A program made the position numbers and the translations under genes. From NCBI GenBank assembly GCA_049363815.1, contig JBMQEM010000059.1:1-29757 (forward strand): a stretch of DNA of 29,757 nucleotides. The letters run 5' to 3'. Below are positions 14,800 through 22,911 of this stretch, in pieces; position 1 is the stretch's first letter; the number at the start of each line of letters is the position of its first letter. Source of the stretch: JADKIH01 sp049363815. GTDB lineage: Bacteria > Bacteroidota > Bacteroidia > AKYH767-A > 2013-40CM-41-45. The notes beneath the pieces were generated by a model. The model worked only from the letters and a program-made list of their open reading frames with translations. It was not told the DNA's origin and searched no databases.

Positions 14800-15342
14800 T
14801 TAAAGACCTGAATTGTTTTTTCGCAATAACCGAGAAAGTACAATTAATAATATGGAAGGAATCCAGATAAAGACAAACTCACTCTTCAAAACCCTGATTC
14901 CCCATTCACTGAAAAAGCTGTGAACATTAACCGGCGACACTTGAACCGGATGCCATGGGAAAAAATACCGGGTTTGATCGAAGGGTGAAAAAAAAGCAAC
15001 TCCTAAGCCGCCATTTGTCATTGCATCCAGCACACCATGGGAAACAGTTGCAATGAAAAAAAATGCAATCAACGAAAACCATGATTTGGAGAATATTTTT
15101 TCCCTTTTAAAGAACAATGAAGTTATCAGGATTGAAAAGAAAAAAGCAAAAGGAATGGAGTGAATGAACCCTCTGTGGCCCCAGAAAGAATTGTATGGTA
15201 TTCCAAAATAAAAGCTCAGGACATCGATGTCAGGGAATATTGCACAGAGCATTCCAAGTAGTGCAATTTTAGCTGGATATTTTTTCAAAGTCGATTTACC
15301 GATTGCGAAAGCTGCAAAGGCGTGAGTGAAGGCTGATGCCAT
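14800..15342 (-). CDS. DUF457/YdjM-type membrane-bound metal-dependent hydrolase
   Basis: The 180-residue membrane protein belongs to the YdjM/DUF457 group (LexA-binding inner-membrane-associated putative hydrolases). It shows an early His (FTHAFAAFAIG, 5-15), 'LCAIFPDIDVLSF' (32-44), 'WGHRGFIHSIPFAFF' (54-68) and 'VSHGVLDAMTNGGLGVAFFSPFDQTRYFFPW' (100-130). The conserved His and Asp residues are thought to bind metal at the membrane face. About four hydrophobic segments are present. It follows iscS by 50 bases on the same strand and may share its transcript. The substrate is not known; the name 'hydrolase' comes from the family rather than from tested activity. Confidence 0.85.
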   Translation of the reverse strand: MASAFTHAFAAFAIGKSTLKKYPAKIALLGMLCAIFPDIDVLSFYFGIPYNSFWGHRGFIHSIPFAFFFSILITSLFFKREKIFSKSWFSLIAFFFIATVSHGVLDAMTNGGLGVAFFSPFDQTRYFFPWHPVQVSPVNVHSFFSEWGIRVLKSEFVFIWIPSILLIVLSRLLRKNNSGL

Positions 15343-15392
15343 ATGAGAATTAGTTTAACTAGGTTCAATTATAGGAAGAGCAACGCCTTAAT

Positions 15393-16532
15393 CTAAAAAG
15401 TCAAGAACATGCGCTTTATCTTCATGATTACCTCCTCGATCTCTTCCCCCGTCGTAAACCTCCCCAGCGAAAAACGTATCGAAGCATACGCATCTTTCTC
15501 CTTCAACCCCATTGCAGTTAATACATGCGACGGCTCCGGTAATGCAGATGAACAGGCACTTCCTGTTGCCATTGCAATTTCTGGTAACGCTTTCATGATG
15601 TCATCTGCTTTTCTTCCATGAAAGTTAAGGTTAGAAGTATTTGGCAAACGATGCTTAATATTTCCGTTTATCGAAGCACCCAGATCACAGAGTTCCTGTT
15701 CGAGTCGTGTACGTAAAATGGAAATGGTTCCATTCATGTCCATCAATTCAGCTTTTGAAAGTTCACACGCTTTTGCAAAACCTACAATCCCCGGCACATT
15801 CAACGTTCCACTGCGGAGGTTGCGTTCATGTCCACCGCCATCCATCTGTGTAATCAAAGTCACCCGCGGATTTTTTCTTCTGACATAAAGCATACCGGTT
15901 CCTTTCGGTCCGTACATCTTATGAGCAGACAAACACAACAGATCCGCTTTCAGTTCGGAAACATTTACGCGGATCTTTCCACCGGCCTGAGTAGCGTCAC
16001 AAAAAAGAACAGAGTTTTTAGCATGAACAATTTCTGCAATTTGGTCAATTGGTAAAAGTACACCGGTCTCATTGTTTGCAAGCATAGCACACACCAGGAT
16101 CGTATCGGTGCGGATATTCGCATCGAGAATATTCAGGTCAATCGTTCCATCTTCAAGAACAGGAAGTATAGTGATATCAAATCCTTGTGCTTCCAGATGT
16201 TTGCAGGTGTCGAGTACAGCCTTATGTTCCGTCGCAATTGTCACAATGTGCTTGCCTTTCATAACATACGCTTCCGCTACACCTTTAATTGCGAGATTGA
16301 TGGATTCCGTGGAACCTGAAGTAAATACTACTTCATTTTCTTCTGCTCCGATAAAATCTGAAATAATTGCCCGTGATCTTTTTACTGCTTCATCAGCGAT
16401 CCAGCCAAAGGCATGAGAACGGCTGGCAGCATTGCCATAATGTTCACTGAAAAAAGGAAGCATTGCTTCCAGAACCGCAGGATCGACGCGGGTTGTGGAA
16501 TTATTATCGAGATAAACAATAGAATCGCTCAT
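15393..16532 (-). CDS. Cysteine desulfurase (IscS/NifS family)
   Basis: This PLP enzyme takes sulfur from cysteine as a persulfide for Fe-S clusters and tRNA thiolation. The 379-residue product shows 'YLDNNSTTRVDP' (7-18), 'FTSGSTESINLAIKG' (70-84), His103 in ATEHKAV, Asp179 in FCDATQ, the PLP lysine Lys205 in LSAHKMYGPKG (201-211), and the catalytic loop ATGSACSSALPEPSHVL with Cys327. The 'SSALPEPSHVL' loop is the IscS/NifS (group I) type. It is transcribed away from the VIT1-like gene with 50 bases between. It may serve the Mrp and Nfu proteins encoded 9 kb away, but the scaffold genes iscU and iscA are not beside it. Confidence 0.93.
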   Translation of the reverse strand: MSDSIVYLDNNSTTRVDPAVLEAMLPFFSEHYGNAASRSHAFGWIADEAVKRSRAIISDFIGAEENEVVFTSGSTESINLAIKGVAEAYVMKGKHIVTIATEHKAVLDTCKHLEAQGFDITILPVLEDGTIDLNILDANIRTDTILVCAMLANNETGVLLPIDQIAEIVHAKNSVLFCDATQAGGKIRVNVSELKADLLCLSAHKMYGPKGTGMLYVRRKNPRVTLITQMDGGGHERNLRSGTLNVPGIVGFAKACELSKAELMDMNGTISILRTRLEQELCDLGASINGNIKHRLPNTSNLNFHGRKADDIMKALPEIAMATGSACSSALPEPSHVLTAMGLKEKDAYASIRFSLGRFTTGEEIEEVIMKIKRMFLTF

Positions 16533-16582
16533 TGGAATGAAACAAATTTCTTTACTTTGGACATATTTTCAAGCTAAATTCA

Positions 16583-17305
16583 ATGCAAAGTACAACATCA
16601 TCTCATCACCACCATCATCATAACGAAGAACATTTTGAGCAATCAGCAACTGTCCGTGACGTCGTCATTGGTATGGCTGACGGATTAACAGTTCCATTTG
16701 CATTAGCAGCGGGATTGAGCAGTGCTGTGGCCAGTAATGAAATTATCATTACGGCAGGTTTTGCGGAGATCATTGCCGGATCAATTGCTATGGGACTGGG
16801 TGGTTATATGGCGGGTAAGACAGAGATCGAACACTATGACTCCGAATTGAAACGGGAATACCGGGAAGTTGAAACTCATTATGAAGTGGAGCGAAAGGAA
16901 GTGAAAGATATTTTCGCCGGTTATGGTTTATCGCCTCAATCGCAGGAGATCATCATGAATGAAATGGAGAAAGACAAAGACAAATGGGTTGACTTCATGA
17001 TGAAATTTGAACTGGGGTTAGAGAAACCGGATATTAACAGAGCAAGAATGAGTGCAAGGAATATCGGCGTAGCATATATTGTCGGTGGAACGGTTCCGTT
17101 GATGGCCTATATTTTTACGGATACTCCTGAACAAGGACTTGTTTATTCTTCAGTGATCACTGTGATCTGTCTTTTGTTTTTCGGTTACTTTAAAAGTAAA
17201 GCAACCGGACAGGATCCAAAGCAAGGTGCTTTCCGGACAACACTCATCGGAGTACTTGCAGCAGCAGCTGCATATTTTTTCGCTCACTTGTTTACAAATA
17301 TCTGA
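16583..17305 (+). CDS. VIT1/CCC1 family metal transporter
   Basis: The 240-residue inner-membrane protein matches the VIT1/CCC1 family, known for Fe2+/Mn2+ export or storage transport. It shows 'VRDVVIGMADGLTVPFALAAGLSSA' (TM1, about 24-48), 'AGFAEIIAGSIAMGLGGYMAGKTEIEHYDSELKRE' (58-92), then a Glu-rich cytoplasmic segment (about 85-150) that in the plant VIT1 structure forms a metal-binding domain. Three further TM segments follow ('IGVAYIVGGTVPLMAYIF', 'VYSSVITVICLLFFGYF', 'TTLIGVLAAAAAYFFAHLF'). The N-terminus has six consecutive histidines (8-13) plus His17, probably a metal-binding tail. The cyclase-family gene starts 3 bases after its stop. A loose promoter (ATTG, 18 bases, TACTTTGG at 16553-16560) lies just upstream. 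Confidence 0.9.
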   Translation: MQSTTSSHHHHHHNEEHFEQSATVRDVVIGMADGLTVPFALAAGLSSAVASNEIIITAGFAEIIAGSIAMGLGGYMAGKTEIEHYDSELKREYREVETHYEVERKEVKDIFAGYGLSPQSQEIIMNEMEKDKDKWVDFMMKFELGLEKPDINRARMSARNIGVAYIVGGTVPLMAYIFTDTPEQGLVYSSVITVICLLFFGYFKSKATGQDPKQGAFRTTLIGVLAAAAAYFFAHLFTNI

Positions 17306-17308
17306 TCT

Positions 17309-18052
17309 ATGAAAGCCTTAATCAGTATTGGAGCAAAGGAATATGCTGTTGATCTGAGTGTACCATTGGATCTTTCGATACCGATCATGTCCGGAGAGCA
17401 AAACGTGAATGCATTTTACATAGATCCGGTAACATTTATTCCTTTTCAAGCGGGAAGTTTTGTTGGCGATGTGAATCAAGGTGGTTCGTGTAATGTAAAT
17501 ACAATTACGATCAATCCGCATGGCAATGGGACACATACAGAAACGGTCGGACATATTTCAAAAGAAAAATTTCCGATCAGAAACAGTCTGAGCAGATTTT
17601 TCTTTTTTGCAAAAGTGATCACGATAACTCCTGTGAAGAACAACGATGATCTTGTGATGACACTTGACCTGATAAAAAAGGAACAACTTGAAAATGCGGA
17701 AGCATTGATCATCCGAACCTTGCCGAATTCATCAGAAAAAAAAACCAGACATTATTCCGGAACCAATCCGCCATATATGACTCCTGAAGCTGCTTTATAT
17801 TTAAGAGAAGCAGGTATCAAGCATTTGTTACTTGATGTTCCAAGTATCGACAGGGAAGACGATGGCGGAAAATTGTCGGCTCATCATGCATTCTGGAATT
17901 ATCCTTCAGCTCCGAGAAAAGATTGTACGATCACTGAGCTGATTTTTGTAGATGAAAAAATTGCTGATGGATTTTATTTGCTGGAATTGCAATATGCAGC
18001 ATTTGATAATGATGCGAGTCCTTCGCGACCGATACTTTATGGATTGCGTTGA
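17309..18052 (+). CDS. Cyclase family protein (kynurenine formamidase-like)
   Basis: The 247-residue product belongs to the 'cyclase' family (PF04199), metal-dependent amidohydrolases that include bacterial kynurenine formamidase. The metal-binding signature HGNGTHTETVGH at 71-82 fits HXGTHXDXXXH, with Glu78 where Asp is usual. Later conserved parts are 'HLLLDVPSIDREDDGG' and 'LSAHHAFW'. It is cytoplasmic, with no signal peptide. It is 3 bases after the VIT1-like gene, so the two are almost surely co-transcribed, though no functional link is known. No other kynurenine pathway gene is in the window, so the substrate stays open. Confidence 0.87.
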   Translation: MKALISIGAKEYAVDLSVPLDLSIPIMSGEQNVNAFYIDPVTFIPFQAGSFVGDVNQGGSCNVNTITINPHGNGTHTETVGHISKEKFPIRNSLSRFFFFAKVITITPVKNNDDLVMTLDLIKKEQLENAEALIIRTLPNSSEKKTRHYSGTNPPYMTPEAALYLREAGIKHLLLDVPSIDREDDGGKLSAHHAFWNYPSAPRKDCTITELIFVDEKIADGFYLLELQYAAFDNDASPSRPILYGLR

Positions 18053-18070
18053 ATTGTAAAAAATTTTTTT

Positions 18071-18199
18071 CCGCAGAATACGGAGATAACGCAGAAAATC
18101 CGCAGTGATTCCTGCGGAATCGTAATTGGTTAGGGAATATCTTGAAAAGCAATTTAAAACTCTGCGGTTATGCTGCGTTGTCTGCGTTGTCTGCGGGAA
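18071..18199. repeat. CTGCGG inverted-repeat segment downstream of the cyclase gene
   Basis: The 478-base gap 18053-18530 has no gene. Its first part contains CCGCAG/CGCAG units on the left (18071-18105) and CTGCGG/CTGCG units on the right (18160-18197), so the two arms can pair in part. A perfect small hairpin CCGCAG-TGATTC-CTGCGG lies at 18100-18117. The rest (18200-18419) is AT-rich with no structure recognised, followed by the promoter element of the act operon. The repeat belongs to the same type as 2516-2632 and 8442-8461. Confidence 0.55.
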
Positions 18200-18419
18200 A
18201 ATACCGATTCGAAACTCGATTTTTATTTAGAACCGTTCTTAATAGTCGTTTTTTTTCAATTTCACAACCTTTCTCCAGAATTTAAAAGGCGCCACCAAAG
18301 TGCTTAATTGTGAAACCGTTTCAAATGAAAAGTTAATAAGTGCTATATTATGTTGATAACCATTGCCATTAGTTTTTAAAATTTTTTGCCGAAAAACTTT
18401 TTAGAGTTGCCGATTGTGA

Positions 18420-18427
18420 TAAATTTG
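18420..18427 (+). promoter_or_regulatory. -7 promoter element of the act/cox operon
   Basis: TAAATTTG is a perfect TAnnTTTG match 103 bases before the actA ATG at 18531, giving an untranslated leader of about 95 bases. The -33 region at 19-20 bases upstream is only T-rich (CTTTTTAG), without TTTG, so the promoter may be weak or need an activator. Confidence 0.5.
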
Positions 18428-18530
18428 CACCCGTTCGTGAAAAACTGACAATTTAATGACTGCTAGTGGTCGAAACCTTCATTTTCTGAACAGTATTCCT
18501 CCGTTTGTGCAACGGACTAACAAAATCAAC

Positions 18531-19766
18531 ATGAATTACCCTTACATCGCCCGGTACTTTGCGTTTCTAATTTCGATATTCTTCGTCACATTGTTCGGTG
18601 CCAATACGGCAAATGCGCAAGATGGAGAAGCTCTTTTTAAAGCAAATTGTACTTCTTGTCACGCCGTAAAAGATAAAGTAATCGGTCCAGCATTGGCCGG
18701 TGTTGAAACCCGTCGGTCGGAAGAATGGTTGATCAAATGGATCAAGAATTCTCAGGCAATGATCAAGGCGGGAGATCCGGATGCTGTAAAACTTTATAAC
18801 GATTACAATAAGGTAGCGATGACATCTTTCAATTTGAAAGATGATGAGATCAAGGCAATTCTTGCTTATACAAAAAAAGTTGCTGAAACTCCGGATGCTG
18901 TACCTACTACTCCAGGCCCAGGCGCCGGACAACCTGTAGAAGAGAAACCGATCTGGCCATACTTATTAATAGCGATCGTTTTACTTTATTTAATAGCCGG
19001 AGTTTTAAGAAAAGTTCAGGAAACTCTTGCACATGCTGTACGCACAAAGAATAATGAACCACATCCGGTTCCACAACCTGCGAAAGTCCGTAACCGTGAG
19101 TGGATCCGTCAGAACAAAAAATTAATTGCAGTAGCACTTTTAGCTGTTACTTTAATAGGAAGTGTAAAAGGCTGGTATTCTCTACAGTCAATTGGTATTT
19201 CACAAGGCTACACTCCTGATCAACCGATCAAATATTCTCATCAGCTTCACGCAGGTAAATTACAGATCGCATGTGTGTATTGCCATGGTGGTGCTGAACG
19301 CGGAAAAACTGCCGGAGTACCATCTGCCAATGTTTGTATGAACTGTCACAAATACGTGAAGAAAGGTCCTGAAACAGGAACGGAAGAGATCGCAAAAATT
19401 TACAAGGCACTTGATTATGACGCTGACAAAGGAACTTATGGTCCGAATCAGAAACCGATCCAGTGGGTACGCGTTCACAACCTTCCTGATCTTGCATATT
19501 TCAATCACGCTCAGCACTATGTTGTAGGAAAGATTGCTTGTCAGACATGTCACGGTCCTGTTCAGGACAGTATGACTGTTGCCGGACAGTATTCGCCATT
19601 AACAATGGGCTGGTGTATTGATTGTCACAGAAAGACTGATGTGCAAATGGCAGGCAACGCTTATTACGATAACTTACACAAAGACTTAAAGGCGAAACAT
19701 CCGAACGACTCTACATTTACTGTAGAACAGATCGGTGGTACTGAATGTGCCCGTTGTCACTATTAA
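18531..19766 (+). CDS. actA: Alternative complex III subunit ActA, multiheme cytochrome c with extra N-terminal heme domain
   Basis: ActA is the multiheme c-type cytochrome of alternative complex III, the quinol:electron-acceptor oxidoreductase that replaces the bc1 complex. From the ATG at 18531 the protein has 411 residues and a signal peptide cleaved near 'ANAQ' (27-30); the longer frame from 18456 would bury that signal, so it is rejected. Six CXXCH heme sites are seen at Cys40, 248, 269, 337, 362 and 406. The first lies in a separate class I cytochrome c domain (31-118, probable ligand Met97). Hydrophobic segments follow at 142-160 and 197-212, and then the pentaheme part that is the classical ActA. 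The last heme site ends one residue from the C-terminus. First gene of the respiratory operon. Confidence 0.93.
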   Translation: MNYPYIARYFAFLISIFFVTLFGANTANAQDGEALFKANCTSCHAVKDKVIGPALAGVETRRSEEWLIKWIKNSQAMIKAGDPDAVKLYNDYNKVAMTSFNLKDDEIKAILAYTKKVAETPDAVPTTPGPGAGQPVEEKPIWPYLLIAIVLLYLIAGVLRKVQETLAHAVRTKNNEPHPVPQPAKVRNREWIRQNKKLIAVALLAVTLIGSVKGWYSLQSIGISQGYTPDQPIKYSHQLHAGKLQIACVYCHGGAERGKTAGVPSANVCMNCHKYVKKGPETGTEEIAKIYKALDYDADKGTYGPNQKPIQWVRVHNLPDLAYFNHAQHYVVGKIACQTCHGPVQDSMTVAGQYSPLTMGWCIDCHRKTDVQMAGNAYYDNLHKDLKAKHPNDSTFTVEQIGGTECARCHY

Positions 19767-19814
19767 GAGTATAAATATTAATTGCTTTATAAGAATTACC
19801 ATTAATATCCAACA

Positions 19815-22800
19815 ATGGAAAAGAAATACTGGAAAGGTGTAGAAGAACTTCGCAATGATGCAGAGTTCGTACGTTTAAAAAACGACGAGTTTTACGAACC
19901 TCTTCCTATCGATGAACTCATCAACAAAAAAGCAGACGATGTAACTGTTACACCGCGCCGTGACTTCCTGAAATTTTTAGGTTTCAGTGTTGCTGCTGCT
20001 TCTTTAGCTGCTTGTGAAGCTCCTGTCCGTAAAACAATACCATACGTTGTACGTCCGGAACAGATCACTCCCGGAATCGCTAACTATTATGCATCAAGTT
20101 ATTTTGATGGATATGATTACGCAAGTATTGTAGTTAAAACACGTGAAGGTCGTCCGATCAAGATTGAAGGAAATACACTTAGTTCGATTTCAAAAGGAAA
20201 AGTAAATGCCCGTATTCAGGCATCTGTACTTTCTTTATATGACAATGTTCGTTTACGCGGACCATTGATGAACGGAAATGCAGCAAGCTGGTTTGATACA
20301 GACAAAGCGATCCGTGAAAAACTGACTGCAATTGCTGCCAAAGGCGGAAAGATCCGTATCCTTTCTTCAACAGTGATCAGTCCTTCGACATTAAAAGTGA
20401 TCGGAGATTTTACAACTAAATATCCTACCACAAAACATATTCAGTACGATGCAGTTTCATTCTCTGCAATGCGTCAGTCGAACAACGAAAGTTTCGGAGT
20501 AAACGGAATTCCATCTTACATGTTCAATAAAGCAAACGTTATAGTTGGTATTGAATCTGATTTCTTAGTGAATGGAATTTCACCGGTTGAATACGCTGCT
20601 CAATATGCAGAAGGCCGTAAACTTGATGGTGGTAAAAAAGAAATGTCGCGTCACTTCCAGATGGAAGCTGCGCTTTCAGTAACAGGAAGTAATGCTGATG
20701 TTCGTATCGGTGTAAAACCATCACAACAGGGAGCTGCTGTCGTTACTTTATATAATGCCATTGCTTCCAAATCGGGTGCTGCTGCTATCGGTGGTGGTAT
20801 CGAAGGAGAACTGGCAGGAAGAATTGAAAAAGTTGCTGAGGAATTATTGGCAAACAAAGGCAAATCACTTGTCGTTTGTGGTATCAACGATGTGGCTGTT
20901 CAGAATTTAGTGAATGCCATCAATGTAATGCTGAATAGTTACGGCAGTACAATTGACCTTACAACAACATGTAATTTACGCAAGGGAGATGATGCTGAAT
21001 TAGCAACTCTTCTTGATGAAATGAATAAAGGTGAAGTGGCTGCTTTGTTGGTTTACAACTGCAATCCGGCTTACACATTACCAAATGGAAAAGCATTCGC
21101 TGATGGAATGAAGAAAGCTGAACTTTCAGTTTCATTCTCTGACCGTCCGGATGAAACATCTGTACTTTGTCAGTATGTTTGTCCTGATCACCATGCATTG
21201 GAAAGCTGGAATGATGCCGAGCCGAAAAAAGGATATTACTCCGTTTGTCAGCCAACGATTTCTCCGCTATTTAATACACGTCAGTTCCAGGAAACTTTAC
21301 TTGCATGGACCGGCGCTCCGGCAGTATTCCATGATTATATGAAGGCAGCATGGGCTTCTATGTTGCCAATGGGTATGTCATGGGATAAATTCCTGCAGGA
21401 TGGAGTTCTTGAAAACACGGGAACAACAGCAGGAACTTTCACATCAAAAGCATCACTTGTTGCTCCGGCAGCAGTTGCAGCTTCTGCATTTGAATTAGTA
21501 ATTTATGAAAAAGTTGGATTAGGAAACGGACATCAGGCAAACAATCCATGGTTGCAGGAGTTACCGGATCCGATCTCAAAAATAACATGGGACAACTATT
21601 TAGCAGTATCTCCGAAAGATGCTCGCGAAAAAGGCTGGGCTCAGGGAAATATCGTTTCTATTAAGAGTGGAAATGTAAGTGCAAAGGTTCCTGTTGTTGT
21701 ACAACCTGGACAAACACCCGGAACAGTTTCATTGGCTATAGGCTATGGAAGAACTTCAGCAGGTAAGACGGCTGATAAGATCGGTGTGAATGCATATCCT
21801 TTTGTTGCTATGACAGCAGGCGGACTTCGTTATTCATCTCCGGTTGAAATTTCGAAAACTGTTGATGAGGATTATCTTTTTGCAGCTACGCAGACACATC
21901 ACACGATGATGGGTCGTGCAATTGTAAAGGAGACAACTCTTGAAGAGTACATCAAGAAACCGAATGCAGGTAATGAACCCGAGTTATTTGAAGTGAAAGC
22001 TGGTCATGACATCAAGAAAGAGAGAGGCGAGAACGTCACCCTCTGGAATGAGCATGAATTCGGCAATCACCACTGGGGAATGTCAATTGACTTAAACAGT
22101 TGTATCGGTTGCGGCGCCTGCGTTGTTGCTTGTACAGCAGAAAATAACGTGTCCGTTGTAGGTAAAGACGAAGTAAGACGCAGCCGTGAAATGCACTGGA
22201 TGCGTATCGATCGTTACTACAGCAGTGATGCAGATCCGAAAGAGCACGAAAAAGGTGACATCAAATTGATGGAGATCCCAAGCGACATGCCAAAGGTAGT
22301 TTATCAGCCTGTAATGTGTCAGCATTGTAATCACGCTCCTTGCGAAACGGTTTGTCCGGTGATCGCAACAAGTCACAGTTCAGAAGGTTTGAACCAGATG
22401 ACGTACAACCGTTGTGTTGGTACACGTTACTGTGCAAACAACTGTCCATACAAAGTTCGTCGCTTTAACTGGTTCCAGTATTCTGACAATAAAGATTTCG
22501 ATTTCAATACTAACAATGACTTAGGTAAAATGGTATTGAATCCTGATGTAGTTGTTCGTTCACGTGGAGTAATGGAAAAATGCTCAATGTGTGTTCAGCG
22601 TATTCAGGAAGGTAAATTGACAGCGAAAAAAGAAGGACGTGAAGTGAAAGAAGGAGAAGTAAATATGGCATGTGCCCAGACTTGTCCTACGAACGCTATC
22701 ACATTCGGTGATTACAATAAGAAAGACAGTGCAATCAATAAAATGTGGAAGCCGGAAGAGCGAAGCTATCATTTACTTAGCGAGTTGAACGTACAGCCAA

Positions 22801-22877
22801 ATGTATTCTACCAGACGAAAGTCCGTAACGTAGAAGAAGCAGCGGTTGCACATTCCGGAGAAAAGAAACATTCATAA
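19815..22877 (+). CDS. actB: Alternative complex III subunit ActB, molybdopterin-oxidoreductase-like plus Fe-S domain
   Basis: ActB is the large periplasm-facing subunit of alternative complex III. The 1020-residue protein has a Tat-type signal (RRDFLKF, Arg48-Arg49) followed by a lipobox-like LAAC with Cys67, so it is probably exported folded and lipid-anchored. The long middle part (about 100-720) resembles molybdopterin oxidoreductases; ActB proteins are known not to bind the cofactor. The C-terminal ferredoxin-like part (about 745-990) has four cysteine groups: CIGCGACVVAC (763-773), CQHCNHAPCETVCP (835-848), CVGTRYCANNCP (about 868-879), and CSMC (923) paired with CAQTCP (about 952-957). 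These fit one 3Fe-4S and three 4Fe-4S clusters, as in the family. It starts 48 bases after actA. Confidence 0.95.
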   Translation: MEKKYWKGVEELRNDAEFVRLKNDEFYEPLPIDELINKKADDVTVTPRRDFLKFLGFSVAAASLAACEAPVRKTIPYVVRPEQITPGIANYYASSYFDGYDYASIVVKTREGRPIKIEGNTLSSISKGKVNARIQASVLSLYDNVRLRGPLMNGNAASWFDTDKAIREKLTAIAAKGGKIRILSSTVISPSTLKVIGDFTTKYPTTKHIQYDAVSFSAMRQSNNESFGVNGIPSYMFNKANVIVGIESDFLVNGISPVEYAAQYAEGRKLDGGKKEMSRHFQMEAALSVTGSNADVRIGVKPSQQGAAVVTLYNAIASKSGAAAIGGGIEGELAGRIEKVAEELLANKGKSLVVCGINDVAVQNLVNAINVMLNSYGSTIDLTTTCNLRKGDDAELATLLDEMNKGEVAALLVYNCNPAYTLPNGKAFADGMKKAELSVSFSDRPDETSVLCQYVCPDHHALESWNDAEPKKGYYSVCQPTISPLFNTRQFQETLLAWTGAPAVFHDYMKAAWASMLPMGMSWDKFLQDGVLENTGTTAGTFTSKASLVAPAAVAASAFELVIYEKVGLGNGHQANNPWLQELPDPISKITWDNYLAVSPKDAREKGWAQGNIVSIKSGNVSAKVPVVVQPGQTPGTVSLAIGYGRTSAGKTADKIGVNAYPFVAMTAGGLRYSSPVEISKTVDEDYLFAATQTHHTMMGRAIVKETTLEEYIKKPNAGNEPELFEVKAGHDIKKERGENVTLWNEHEFGNHHWGMSIDLNSCIGCGACVVACTAENNVSVVGKDEVRRSREMHWMRIDRYYSSDADPKEHEKGDIKLMEIPSDMPKVVYQPVMCQHCNHAPCETVCPVIATSHSSEGLNQMTYNRCVGTRYCANNCPYKVRRFNWFQYSDNKDFDFNTNNDLGKMVLNPDVVVRSRGVMEKCSMCVQRIQEGKLTAKKEGREVKEGEVNMACAQTCPTNAITFGDYNKKDSAINKMWKPEERSYHLLSELNVQPNVFYQTKVRNVEEAAVAHSGEKKHS

Positions 22878-22911
22878 ATAGTAACAGTTTTAGCTTGACT
22901 AATATAAGATC

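Noticed and set aside
16583..16640. Hexahistidine considered as vector or tag contamination
   Set aside because: The run uses mixed His codons, continues into a native VIT1-type protein, and the upstream 50 bases lead straight into iscS.
18456..18530. Longer start for actA at 18456
   Set aside because: It would place 25 polar residues before a perfectly normal signal peptide; the ATG at 18531 gives the expected exported cytochrome start.
22092..22376. Antisense frames inside actB and other respiratory genes
   Set aside because: They are shadows of strongly coding genes; translations show no domains, and the sense frames have full family motifs.
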